This document shows positions 51,421-61,354 of a stretch of 64,000 nucleotides of DNA, piece after piece. The stretch's first letter is position 1. Each line of letters opens with the position of its first letter. The notes under the pieces are model-generated. The model made no database searches and was not told where the DNA came from. It was given only the letters and a program-made list of their open reading frames with translations. A program made the position numbers and the translations under genes. Source of the stretch: Pagrus major (Eukaryota > Chordata > Actinopteri > Spariformes > Sparidae); contig NC_133218.1 in assembly GCF_040436345.1 (NCBI RefSeq), positions 25,036,710-25,100,709 on the forward strand, written 5' to 3'.

Positions 51421-52241
51421 GGTGAAGCTCTAGCGCCACCCCTGTTCAGGCCGGTGTAATGCACCTCGGCTCCATCTCACAACCAGTGAAGGTGATGTGC
51501 TGCCCTCTGCAGGTCAAATGTAGTCATCAGCACCAACTTTAAATTTCAAGAAAACTCTGTAAATTCCAACTTCTGAAAGTTATTTATGTAAGATCTTTAT
51601 TTCTTTTCTGTAACCAGTGCAGTCAGTCTAAACAGGCTTCACTGTGTCAGATTTTCCACACTTCCTGTCCGGATGTTTCCCAGCCTCAGTGCCAATCAGT
51701 TTCCTCGTCAGCTCAATGAACAATGACCCAGCTTCAACCAGGAGGTTACAGCTGTGTCCTTTCTGTTCCCTATCTCAGTTCAACGACAGTTTAGCTTTTG
51801 ACTGCAGCTTTGCAGCTAAAATAAAACCTCAGTAGACTTTTATTCTTTATTTATTATGTCGCAAGTTCCTCTTTAGCAAAGCATGTATTCAGCATTTATG
51901 TCCTATTTACCAAGTTAGATCAAAACAGACTCAATTTTGCTCTTGCTCTGGTTTTCCCGACCATTTCTACTTCTGAGCTTTAACATATTTGCATGAAGTT
52001 CATCTGGAGTTCAGTGTTCGCACAACATTCATGTAAAGTTGTGAAATTGCATCATTAGAAATGGAAGAAATACAAAACCCCCTTTTTGTGTTTCCTACCA
52101 GACATGATAAATTGCAATGCACATGAACAACAAAGTAGTCATACATGGCTTCAGGCTTTAGAGAGTGTATGAGGTTGTGCAGTATGTTAGTGTGGTTGTA
52201 CAAAGACAAATCAGCCTGTCTCGTTACTTCTACAGTAAAGT
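51421..52241. other. Spacer between polr2m promoter and myzap 3' UTR
   Basis: No gene seen. Two short open frames show no resemblance to known families. Confidence 0.5.
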
Positions 52242-52972
52242 CTTTATTATCCAAACATATGCTGGCCTCTTATCATTAGTCGCAGTATGATATGTATCGA
52301 TAAGGAAAAGGCACATCATGAAGCTTTCAAACACAGTTGTGGCAGTGCAGACAACAGCTGGATAATACTTGTGCCTGTGGCTCAGGAATGGCAGTCACCT
52401 CAGTAAGGTCAATAATTATACTTAAAGTTATTGATCAGCTCATCATTAGCACAGAACTGTACTTTATACTTCATTAATATATATATTACCCTGTCGCCAA
52501 TTTAAAGATTCATTCCCACCACCAGTATCAAGTAGGCTGTTCACAAAGGCACAAAGCATGTTAATAAATATTTTGTACATAATGTGACAATAAGAAAATA
52601 ATATTCATTATATTCAATTTGTACAGAGCCAATATAAAATGATAGGAAAATACACACAATAACCTTCATAGAGGACTTGAATGCTCAGAGCTCCATGAGC
52701 AACGTAAGTGGGCTACATTCGCTGTAAACAAAACAAATATAATCCTTCAGTACATTATTTACAAAATATTTTTACAGAGCAACAGATTATTTACACCCCA
52801 AGGTAAGCAACATTTTTTAACAGAAAAATCATGAATAGTGCTACGTGCAAACACAGGCTGCAAACCTCCAGAAGACTTTTTATAAGCAGAATCATATTCT
52901 GCAAAGTATGTTTAAAAAATGAGATGAAAAAAAACAGCAGTGAAAATCAGAAAAAAACAAGAAAACTGAGTT

Positions 52973-53740
52973 TTCAAGGAATAGTTCAACATTTTAGGAA
53001 TTAATCACTTAATCACTTTCTCGCTGGTTAGAAGAAAGGATAATGTCACTTTCATGACTATATTGTAAATATGTAATTGCAGTAACTAACTTAGTATTGA
53101 AGGATAGGTTCACTAAAAAATTTAAATTTAGTCATTATCTTCTAACCCTCATGCTGATGGAAAATCAGGTCGTGTGCAAAACATTTCTGTAGCTTCACAG
53201 CAAAACAGTGTAGCAGCATTCTCCCAAACATCAAGTTTTTTTTCTTTTCAGTTGTTCTATATGTTTTAAAACAAGCCCCCATCAGCTTCAGATGTTTAGC
53301 ACAATGTTTTATTTTGAAGCTTCAGAAAATTTTGTCAACTACGAAACTTTCCAATCGACATGGGGGTGAGGAGATAATGACTGAATCTTTGTTTTTGGGT
53401 GAACTTATCCTTTAACCAACCACGGCAGCATATGCCTTTATAATAACTGCAGCTACATATTTACGGTACACTCATGGTGTTCAGATTAGCTTTATGCTAC
53501 GGTTACCATAGCTACATATAGCTTAGCATAGTAAAAAGGCTGGAAAAAGGGTTTCCCTGTTCTGTTCCATCCAAAGGTTTAAAAATCCAGCTACCAGCAC
53601 CCCTAAAGCTCAGTAATTACACTTGTTAATTTGTTTCTATCCTGTGCAAAGACTAGAAGTATAAAAAGTTAAATTTGAGGTCAAAGAAGAGGACATGAGA
53701 TGAGTTGATAGTCAGTGGTAAAAACAAGGCCAAACAAAAC
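52973..53740 (+). mobile_element. TTAA MITE family C copy 2, split by a hairpin element
   Basis: Starts TTCA then AGGAATAGTTCAACATTTTA; resumes after 53415 with tagcttagcatag, cagctaccagcacccctaaa. Interrupted at 53097-53415. The right end is eroded. Confidence 0.6.
53097..53415. mobile_element. TTAA hairpin MITE nested in family C copy
   Basis: Ends aggataggttcac and gtgaacttatcct, TTGA left and TTAA right. Long imperfect arms (gcagcattctcccaaacatc versus gatgtttagcacaatg) match the 44110-44429 family. Confidence 0.65.
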
Positions 53741-53741
53741 T

Positions 53742-54374
53742 TTCAAAAGAATAGTTCAGTATTTTGAGAAATACAGTTTTTTGCTTCCTAGCAGAGACTT
53801 ACATGATGAGGAGATTTATACCACTGTCTGTCCGCTAAATATGAAGCTACGACCAGCAGCCAGTTAGCTTAGCATAGAATGAAGACTCAAAAAGGGGAAA
53901 TAGTTACCCTCTGTCCGAAGGTAACAACATTGTTGTAAAAGTACCTCTAAAGCTGAGTAAGTAGCATATTTGATGATTAAAACCAACAACCTGCCATTTT
54001 ACAGTGGTTCATGGGCCAGACTATTTCTTGGCTGAGACCAGGAAGTCACTGCTCCCCAGCAAGGAGTCCTGCGCCTCACCCTACATACCACAGCAAATTT
54101 TCTTTTTCTTTTTTTTTGTTGTTTTTCTTTTTTTCAGATTGAACATATTACCTATAATATGTTCATTAGAGAGCTTTAGAGCTGCAGGTAGCTAGATTTT
54201 GTTTCCTTCAGAGAAGCTTGCAGGTTAGCTGTTTGTCACTGTTCCAAGTCTTAATGCTAAGCTAAGCTAACTGTATCTTCATATCTACTATCTAAAATGA
54301 AAGTGGTAATGAACATTTCTTTAAAACTCTCGACGAGAACATGTATTTCCCAGAATGTCAGGCTATAACTTTAA
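53742..54374 (+). mobile_element. TTAA MITE family C copy 3, abutting the myzap stop
   Basis: Left TTCA then aaagaatagttcagtatttt; right cccagaatgtcaggctataac then TTAA at 54371-54374. Internal gtctgtccgctaaatatgaa, cagttagcttagcat. The right edge is two bases from the last base of the myzap stop codon. Confidence 0.65.
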
Positions 54375-54376
54375 CA

Positions 54377-54935
54377 TCAGTCTATGTTTATCTTCGCTGT
54401 TATTTCCATAAGTTTCATAAACGGTGAATAAACTTGAGGGGCTCTTGATCTCGGTTGAGAAGAGTACAGAGATGATGTGGATTCCCCTGGACTTGATTTT
54501 GGGTCTGTGTTTGTTTCTGCGTCCACCTCATCCCTCCCGGACTGGACTGGACTCGCGGGAGACTCAGATTCGAACGTGCGGGTGTATACTATGGGGCTGG
54601 ACTGCAGGAAGCGGCTGTATTGGACAGGAGTGTACCTCAGTAAACTGCTCTCCAGCCTGCTGGGTGGAGGGTTACTAGACTTGAACGTCCTAGGTTGGGT
54701 TGGTGATGTCAGGTAGGCGAATGGATGTTCAATTGGAGATGTAGAAGATGGAGATTGTAAAGGGGATGAAGGTTGTGTGGGAGATGATGGTTGTTTAGGG
54801 GAAAGAAGTGGAGGTGGAGATGACAGTTGAGTGGGTGATGGAGGATTCACTGGTGATGGAAGTTGGAGGGGTGGTGGGTGTTGTATGGGATGGAGATGAG
54901 TTGGCTCACGCTGAACAGGAGGTTCAGCGTCACGT
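54377..54935 (-). CDS. myzap: myzap terminal exon l (Pro/Ser-rich)
   Basis: 559 bp, 185 residues plus TGA (54379-54377); acceptor tctgcag. It opens with ~75 residues of SPxQPSSP-type low complexity, followed by three degenerate copies of an aromatic motif (RYTPVQYSRFLQ, VYTRTFESE, VYSPFMKLMEI). The last matches the human terminus (NYTPYTRVLELT). No stop or frameshift. Confidence 0.88.
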
Positions 54936-57900
54936 CTGCAGATTTCAGATTTCAGAGTGAGAAACCTCCAAAAGAAGCACCAAATATAAGCTGATGCTAA
55001 TACATATGCTTCTTACCTGGGGAGCAGATCACAGCCTACTCCTATCTCCCTGGTTTCCAAAACTACTCGAGGCTTATTCTGTGTGGACATAAAATACTTC
55101 AGCTTGTCTTCTAATTCATTATTCTAGGAAAAGGAAAAGAGGAAAGAACACAGTCAGCTCAGCTACATGCAAAAGACTGAAGTCACTTTTATGTAAAAGT
55201 GATTTGATAGGTGCAGTGACACGAGGAAATCACACAGACGTTGCTGAAAGTTCAGGACATCCAGCGCTCAGCAGCCCAGGAAATCATATTAAGACATGCA
55301 GCAGATGACCACACCACACCATAATCAAAACAGGCGGTAAACACGGTGACGTATTTGTCTTACCTCGCACTCCACTATTGCGATTCTGTCCAGAAGCTCT
55401 GAGATGAACATATCCTTCTGAGCGACTTGAGCTCGCAGTGTTTGAACCTTTACAAGAAAACGACATTTAAAGCAACATTATGTAACTTTTTTTTACCTTA
55501 AAATAACAGCTTCAAAATCATGTTGATGGTACAGTGTCTTGTTATAGTGTGAATGGTGTCTCTTTCTCAGCCACTCTGCCCCCCATCACTTGTTTCTGCA
55601 CTATGTAACTTCAGTGAGAGGGAAGGATCACAGCGTTACATACAGGTTTACTTCAACAAGTTTCACTTCAAGTTTTCAACACAAAACATTGTTATGACGT
55701 AATGAGTTTTGTTTGCACCTGCATTACGTCTGACAAATTGTTACAGACCTGAGATTTGTATTTATGACAGTGGTGTTACACTCAGAAACTGTGGGGGGCG
55801 CCAAATCACACAAATCACATCTGTTTTCAGTCACATCTTTTATTATTATCTTTTTTAATCTTTTTTTGCTCCTTTTTTATGTCCAGCTGTCTTTTTGTCG
55901 TTTTGTGAAGATATATTGAAGGCCATCATATACTTGTGTGTTTATTTATATTTGCCTTTATTAAATTACATAATATATTTTCTAAAAAGTTAAATTTAAA
56001 CAAAAAATAATATTAATCAATTATTCATTTATCACTGTTAACCTGCCTGTAGACAAATTTCACATCATTGCATGTTCAGCTGACCTTCTGTGCACTTACT
56101 ACAAGACTTTCTAACACACACATGCAATTTATAGACTAGTGTAGCAACTGAACACCGTGCTTTTTTCTCCCTGTACACTGTATACTATGTAATTACGTAG
56201 CCATTTCCAGAAATCGTCTTGAAAATTATTCATAAATTACAGACTCATTAAAGAAAATGGTTACTTTTGGCAAACACTAGTCAGTCGATGCAACACTTTA
56301 AGAGTCATCCTACGAGATATGGTGGATGATGGAGGGAATATGTTTTTGGAGAAGAGAGGCCAGTTAAGACTCTAATGATGCACTTTAATCACTAAATCCT
56401 CTATCTTTTGATTATAAATATGCATCTTATCCACCTGGCTGCCACAATGCCTCACCCTTTATTGACTCTGGGTCAGATCAAGTTTTATATTCCTTGTGTG
56501 CAACTCATCCGTATTATTGATGCCAAACAAACTTTTACTTCTTCAGCTCATGCATGTATTTCACCCACGCCCATTATCAAAACACAAGTAGAACAGAAGA
56601 CCTGAGTGCATGTGAGTGGACAGTATTAGCACACCGATATATAAACGCTCCTCACCTCCTCGATCATTCCTTTGACTTTCCTCTGCTGGCAGAACACCAT
56701 GTCGTTCAAGTGTTTGATCCTCTCACGCAGATCCACACTTTCAGACTGCAGCTCTTTGGACCTAAACAGGAGCAATCGGCAGCCAGTTAAACCCACATAT
56801 AAATACATCACAGTGGAGTTCTTCCATCTTCCAGAAATGTGCAGTCAGGTCAGATACTTCTCGGATTGCGGATAGCAAACTTTAAAGGGAAAAACCTAAG
56901 TTTTTAATAGTGCAAATGCTTCAACACTACTGTGAGTCAGAATGCCCACATTTGAGAGTCATTACTCCAGTGTCTGTACTGCACATCCACTGAAACAAGA
57001 TATTTTTTGAAAAGGAAGATCCTTTTATGTGCTTTTAGCCCAAGCTTTCTACTTCTACATCTCCAAATCCAACTCCATAACAACCTATAAACTATAATTA
57101 CTGATGAAGACAGTGCGATACAATTAAAAGCTCAATGAAAAATACAGAAATTGACCTTGAGTTGGGATTGTTTTGTCCTTTCTGTACCTTTTGGCTACAG
57201 TTGCATCAGTCGTGTCTGTCAGCTCCAACAAGCGGAGACGCTGTTCACATTCCTGCAGCTTCTTCTGGAGTTGACCCTTTTCCTGTAAAAATATTCATCA
57301 TTATAAGGTTTATTATCTGCTTAAAGTGTAGATAGCTTGACTTTGGTTTTGTCAAAGTGTGCCTTACCTTGCTCATACAGTCCAGTAGACGGTCCAGTTC
57401 CATGATCCTCTGGTCCCTCTCAGCAATCTTGGCCTCTGCAGTCTTGATGTTTCTCTCTGCTTCCTCTAGTCGCCTGATGTACTCATCGAGTTGGGCCTAG
57501 GTGAACAGAAAAACATGGCAGTTTACATTAATGTTTTGTATTTCTGGCTGAATGTCAGATAAAATTTGTACTGCATTATATTCTTTGTAAAATGTGTCAA
57601 AGCCAACAACATTTGAGACATGTTGCACAATCGTCACACATCCATTGTTCATGTGACACAAAAGATTTGGTATCTGCGAGCACTGAAGCTGCATGTGATG
57701 TACAATGCTGACAGTTAATGAATGAATAAGGAGTAAAGAATGCAGACCTGTAGGTTTTCAATCTCCTCCCTGTGTTTCCGTTGTTCCTCCCGCAGCTTCT
57801 CCTCGTACTCCTGCTGTAGCGTCACTGACAGCTCCTGCAGCGCCTGAGTGCTGGCCTCCCGTGAAGTCTCCACCTGGACAATTCACAGCACAGCAGAAAT

Positions 57901-60583
57901 TAAGACTGTGCGAGGCTGATTATTCCATATTGACACTAGAAAAAAAAGATGCAGCTGACGTGTTACTGTACTGCAGTGAGATGATGTTATCGAATCTGCT
58001 GCATCAAAGCTTTACAGTGTGTACTGTCTGTCCAGCCCAGTCGCCAACAACAAAATGTTGGCATTTTAAGTTTCTGCAAAGCAAAGATACTTTAAAAAAT
58101 TGTCAATAGTCAATTAAGTTTTTTACCTTTAAATTTACTCTCATCTACTTCCAGAGGTGTGAAGTGATGAAGTACAAATACTTTGTTACTCTGCTTTTCA
58201 GGTATTTGTACTTCTGTACTTGAGTATTTCTTTGTCTGACACCCTTTAACTTTAATTTCCTACATTTTAACAGAAATATCTCTACTTTCTGCTCCTCACA
58301 TTTTCAAAACAGGCTCATTACTTTAGTTTTAAAGCATTTCTGGGGAATTATCAGTTATTTTTATTTTGCATCATCGCATGCCACCTTCCCAACATCACAA
58401 GACTGATTTCAACCTAAAGACGTAGCCGAAACAACGAAAGAAGAATCTGTACTTCTACGCCAGTACAGAGTTTGTGTACCTTTGCCACCTCTGCCTACTT
58501 AAAAAAACACAGGAACTGCAGAGATTTAAAAGTGATAAGGAATCAGGTAAAGTATACTTATTTCTACATGTGAAGCTCTCCCATATTTCTTTGTTTCATA
58601 GCTGTCATGCAGTGCCACACTTCTCCTCTGTTATTGACTCATCAGAACAGGCCATTTGAGCGCCCACTTGTCACACCAGCTGGCTGACTAAGAGAATCAG
58701 TGAGTCCCACTTTGTTGTTTTTGAAATTTGTGCCCGCACGAGGGTGTGCATGACTGAGATGTGTGCTCAGGATTACCTGTAGTCTCAGAGTCTGGTTCTC
58801 AGCCTGCGCGGCGGCCAGCTCCTTCTCCGTCTCTCTGAGTTTCTCTTGCGTTTTCTCACAGGTGCTCCGCAAACTCTTCATCTCGTCCCTCTTGTCCACT
58901 CTGTTCTGACAGTTCTCCAGAAGGGATTTCTGCAAAGGAAACTTCTTTTACTTATCAAGCCAGCCTTTAGTGTGACCACGTGCAGCTGTTGAGGAGCAGG
59001 TCCTCACAGGTTCAGTGACATTGATTTTATTACCTGCAGGCCGAGGTTTGCAGATATTAGGGAGCTGTTCATCTGATCGAAGCTCTCCATGGCTGCCGTC
59101 CGGATCTTCACCTCTGATTCCAGACTCCTCCGCTGTGAATTGGCAGTCTGCAGACACACATGACACACTGTATCGTTAGATTTATTCACAGCTTCACAGG
59201 CTGGAGTTTGATGAGTAGTCACATGATGTTACAGAAGTCATTACCCTGATTTCCTGTGAAAGCTTCTGCATTGATTGCTGCATTCCTCCAAACTGCCCGT
59301 ACATCCGCTCTCTCACCTTTTCCAACGAATCTCTCACCTGTAAACACAGAATGTACAGACATTATCTACACACATCCCAGGACTGCATATAGTAGATGGT
59401 TTGAAAACAAAGATGTGTTGACCTGAAGGCCCGGCTGCTTTTGTCAGTTCCCACTCACCTCTTTGATGTACCTCATCTCATCCTGAAGGTGATTGACCGT
59501 CCACTCACGCGCCATCACCTCCTGCTGTCTGTCCGAGCCCGTCCTCTGCACAACGGCGTACACTTTGGGCCCATGCTGCTGCAGCGAGGTCTCTGGCGCC
59601 CCATTGGTCATGTCTCCGAGCTGCTGAGGGAGACAAGATCGCACCGCTCAGGTTTCTGTAGCCACCCTCCACTGAGGCTGACTTGTAACTGTCATTGTGT
59701 TTGTGTATCCGTGTGCTTGACTGTGTGCACACATGCACACTTGGAGGCGCATCACATGTGTTCTGAGTTTCTGTGTGTGGATGCAAATGCCTGCATATGT
59801 ACACCTGATCAGGTATTTCCAGCACCGCTGCTGCTGAGCACTGGAAACAGGAGGCTGGGAACGAACGGCTAAAAAAAGTGCAGGGTGTATTGAAGGTGTC
59901 ACATTTCTGCAACCCAGTACATGAGCTGCTGCTGCCGTTTCTGCCTATTGTACCTTGAGCAGACGGGCGCCCAGTGAAAAGAGATGTACACCAGCAGAGA
60001 GGTGCAGCACTTTAAACAATACAATAACTAAATAACAAAGGATTACAGTCATGGGCAGAGATAAATTACAGAACAGAGGCTTAGAGATCAATAAATATTT
60101 CAATAATGTAGTGGAAAAGAGAAAGAATTCAATTTAGGATTACAGGGCTGCAACTTATTATAATATTACAGTTTGACTGATATTGAAGCAGAGTTAAAAA
60201 AAATGGAAATAAATGTTTTTGCAAATGTACAGTACAGTACAGTACAGTACAGTACTGTATATATAGACAGATACGCTGTATACATGTGACATATAGAATT
60301 TGTTCCTGTCATCTCCAGGCATCTGTTCATGTTGAACCTCTGCGAATACATTATTAATGACAGCCTGAAGCTGTGTGCACACAAACGTGTTTTACAGACG
60401 GATGTCAGTGACAGCGACGTGCTGCAGCAGTGGCAGTATGTGGGTTGCGGTGTCATGCCTATTACTCATGTGGTGTATGTGGCTGTCTACCTGCTGAGGA
60501 GACTCCCTGCCAGCTGGCCTCTCTCTCTGGATCAGCCCATTTTTCTTCTTCCATGCCCCGTTGACATCCGTCTTTTTCTCAGC
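54377..60583 (-). CDS. myzap: Myocardial zonula adherens protein (Myzap), lacking the N-terminal exon
   Basis: Coiled-coil protein of cardiac intercalated discs and other junctions that binds junctional plaque proteins and activates Rho-SRF signalling (known from mammals). Twelve exons splice in frame to 607 residues plus TGA. Recognisable blocks in order: VYAVVQRTG...EMRYIKE, VRDSLEKVRERMYG, FDQMNSSLISANLGLQ, EYEEKLREEQRKH, AERDQRIMELDRLL, DLRERIKHLNDMVFCQQRKV, ETREIGVGCDLLP, and a C-terminal YSPFMKLMEIT. Residues ~90-420 are almost continuous Glu/Lys/Gln-rich heptad sequence. The last exon codes 185 residues against ~35 in human, adding a Pro/Ser-rich linker. No in-frame ATG exists in the first visible exon, so the start lies further upstream (higher coordinates). 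Same strand as polr2m, 3.2 kb away. Confidence 0.9.
55017..55123 (-). CDS. myzap: myzap exon k
   Basis: 107 bp: NNELEDKLKYFMS..., then ETREIGVGCDLLP, identical in its core to human. Ends phase 2 (AG|), the same phase as polr2m exon 1. Confidence 0.93.
55364..55447 (-). CDS. myzap: myzap exon j
   Basis: 28 codons: VQTLRAQVAQKDMFISELLD then RIAIVECE. Acceptor gtaaag, donor GTAAGA. Only 19 intronic bases separate this acceptor from a transposon edge (TTAA at 55467-55470). Confidence 0.9.
55467..55819 (-). mobile_element. TTAA MITE, family A copy 4
   Basis: TTAA at 55467-55470, then agcaacattatgtaac; runs to tgtggggggcgcc and decays near 55819. In the myzap intron before exon j, with its end 19 nt from the acceptor. 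Confidence 0.75.
56656..56761 (-). CDS. myzap: myzap exon i
   Basis: 106 bp: SKELQSESVDLRERIKHLND and MVFCQQRKVKGMIEE, nearly the human LRERIRHLDDMVHCQQ block and one of the clearest family identifiers. Donor GTGAGG. Confidence 0.92.
57188..57282 (-). CDS. myzap: myzap exon h
   Basis: 95 bp, EKGQLQKKLQECEQRLRLLE and LTDTTDATVAK, ending two bases into an Arg codon (AG|G). Acceptor ttttacag, donor GTACAG. Confidence 0.88.
57368..57496 (-). CDS. myzap: myzap exon g
   Basis: 43 codons: AQLDEYIRRLEEAERNIKTA and EAKIAERDQRIMELDRLLDC. Acceptor gcctag region, donor GTAAGG. RDQRIxELDRL is conserved with human. Confidence 0.91.
57748..57873 (-). CDS. myzap: myzap exon f
   Basis: 42 codons, VETSREASTQALQELSVTLQ then QEYEEKLREEQRKHREEIEN. 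The donor GTCTGC is weak (a GT but poor +3 to +6 match), so some skipping is possible; 126 bp would skip in frame. Confidence 0.88.
58152..58495. mobile_element. hAT-like CAGAGGTG MITE
   Basis: CAGAGGTGTGAAGTGATG at the left, tttgccacctctg at the right, with tacttctgtacttgag inside. The flanks tctacttc and cctactta agree at 6 of 8 positions, an eroded 8-bp target duplication. In a myzap intron. Confidence 0.65.
58777..58929 (-). CDS. myzap: myzap exon e
   Basis: 51 codons of coiled coil, KSLLENCQNRVDKRDEMKSL through EKELAAAQAENQTLRLQ. Acceptor tttgcag, donor GTAATC. Confidence 0.9.
59034..59147 (-). CDS. myzap: myzap exon d
   Basis: 38 codons from ACT after tctgcag to GTAATA. SLESEVKIRTAAMESFDQMN and SSLISANLGLQ; FxxMNSxL and GLQ are shared with human MYZAP. 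Confidence 0.9.
59245..59337 (-). CDS. myzap: myzap exon c
   Basis: 31 codons: VRDSLEKVRERMYGQFGGMQ then QSMQKLSQEIR. Acceptor ttacag, donor GTAATG. This is the start of the long coiled coil. Confidence 0.9.
59459..59623 (-). CDS. myzap: myzap exon b
   Basis: 55 codons; donor GTGAGT. The acceptor is either ctcag|CAG or, 3 nt on, cagcag|CTC (NAGNAG), so one Gln may be optional. Encodes LGDMTNGAPE and VYAVVQRTG...WTVNHLQDEMRYIKE, matching the human SNGEP, VYGVVRRS and EEMNYIKD blocks. Confidence 0.88.
60227..60255. repeat. (GTACA)n pentanucleotide repeat
   Basis: Five to six perfect AGTAC units, followed by a TATATA stretch. Confidence 0.9.
60491..60583 (-). CDS. myzap: myzap exon a (first visible)
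   Basis: 31 codons, AEKKTDVNGAWKKKNGLIQR then ERPAGRESPQQ, between tctgtag and GTAGAC. Phase 0 at both ends. It resembles human MYZAP here only loosely (EKK near the N-terminus), so its inclusion rests on open frame, splice signals and phase. Confidence 0.65.
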
Positions 60584-61274
60584 CTACAGAAAAGAAAAAA
60601 AATCGAGATTTGTTGTTGCGGATGATTTGTTTCAATGCAGGTGTGCAGCCTGGTTAAACCATTAAAAAAATGTTAGGAGAATTTATTGTTATTTTTGTGC
60701 AAACATTCCACAGCACCGACACCTTTAAATTAGCAAAGTTTATGTTGCAGCAAAGCTGTCTGGTCTGTTTTGTGTCTGGTTAAATGTAGACAGTGGCGAT
60801 TCTAGAGTCTGCTGGGTCCTGAGACAAACATTTTCCAGGGGGCCCCTCCAACTAGTGTTACTCACCATTATCTTATAGATAATCTGACACTGAAAAATGT
60901 ACAGAATCCAAACTTCTCTCTTCATTTCCAATGTTCACATGAGTACATTTTGGAATATAGATAACATTAAAAAAACAGAACAGTTAAAACTAAACAACTT
61001 CAACGTTGTCACAAGACACAGGCTCAGCCAGTAAAGAAATGTTTCCTCTATAATGTTTGAAACACTTTTCTATTCCTGAATCCAGGATGAGGATTATGGG
61101 TGCATATTGGCTGATTGTTATTGAGTCTGCTGCTTTACAGACACATTGTTTCAGAATACAAAACATGTCTATGTGTGAATAGCTCCCATGTACATTTGAA
61201 AAGAAGGTAAAGACCCTCTCTTCTCACGTCATTCAATATGTTGGTTCTTTTTGATTGATTACATTCAATTAATC

Positions 61275-61354
<80 letters not shown>
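61275..61354. repeat. (TAGA)20 microsatellite
   Basis: 80 bp of perfect TAGA tetranucleotides; likely highly polymorphic. Confidence 0.97.

Larger units (their letters stand above)
52242..54376 (-). other. Probable myzap 3' UTR (end uncertain)
   Basis: The first AATAAA I found on the minus strand after the myzap stop is at 52247-52242 (AATAAAGAC), which would give a ~2.1-kb 3' UTR consisting largely of transposon copies. A shorter UTR with a variant signal is equally possible. Confidence 0.3.

Noticed and set aside
59441..59912. Open frames of 143 (plus) and 135 (minus) residues
   Set aside because: Shadows of myzap exon b and its flanking intron; the real frame is confirmed by homology and phase.
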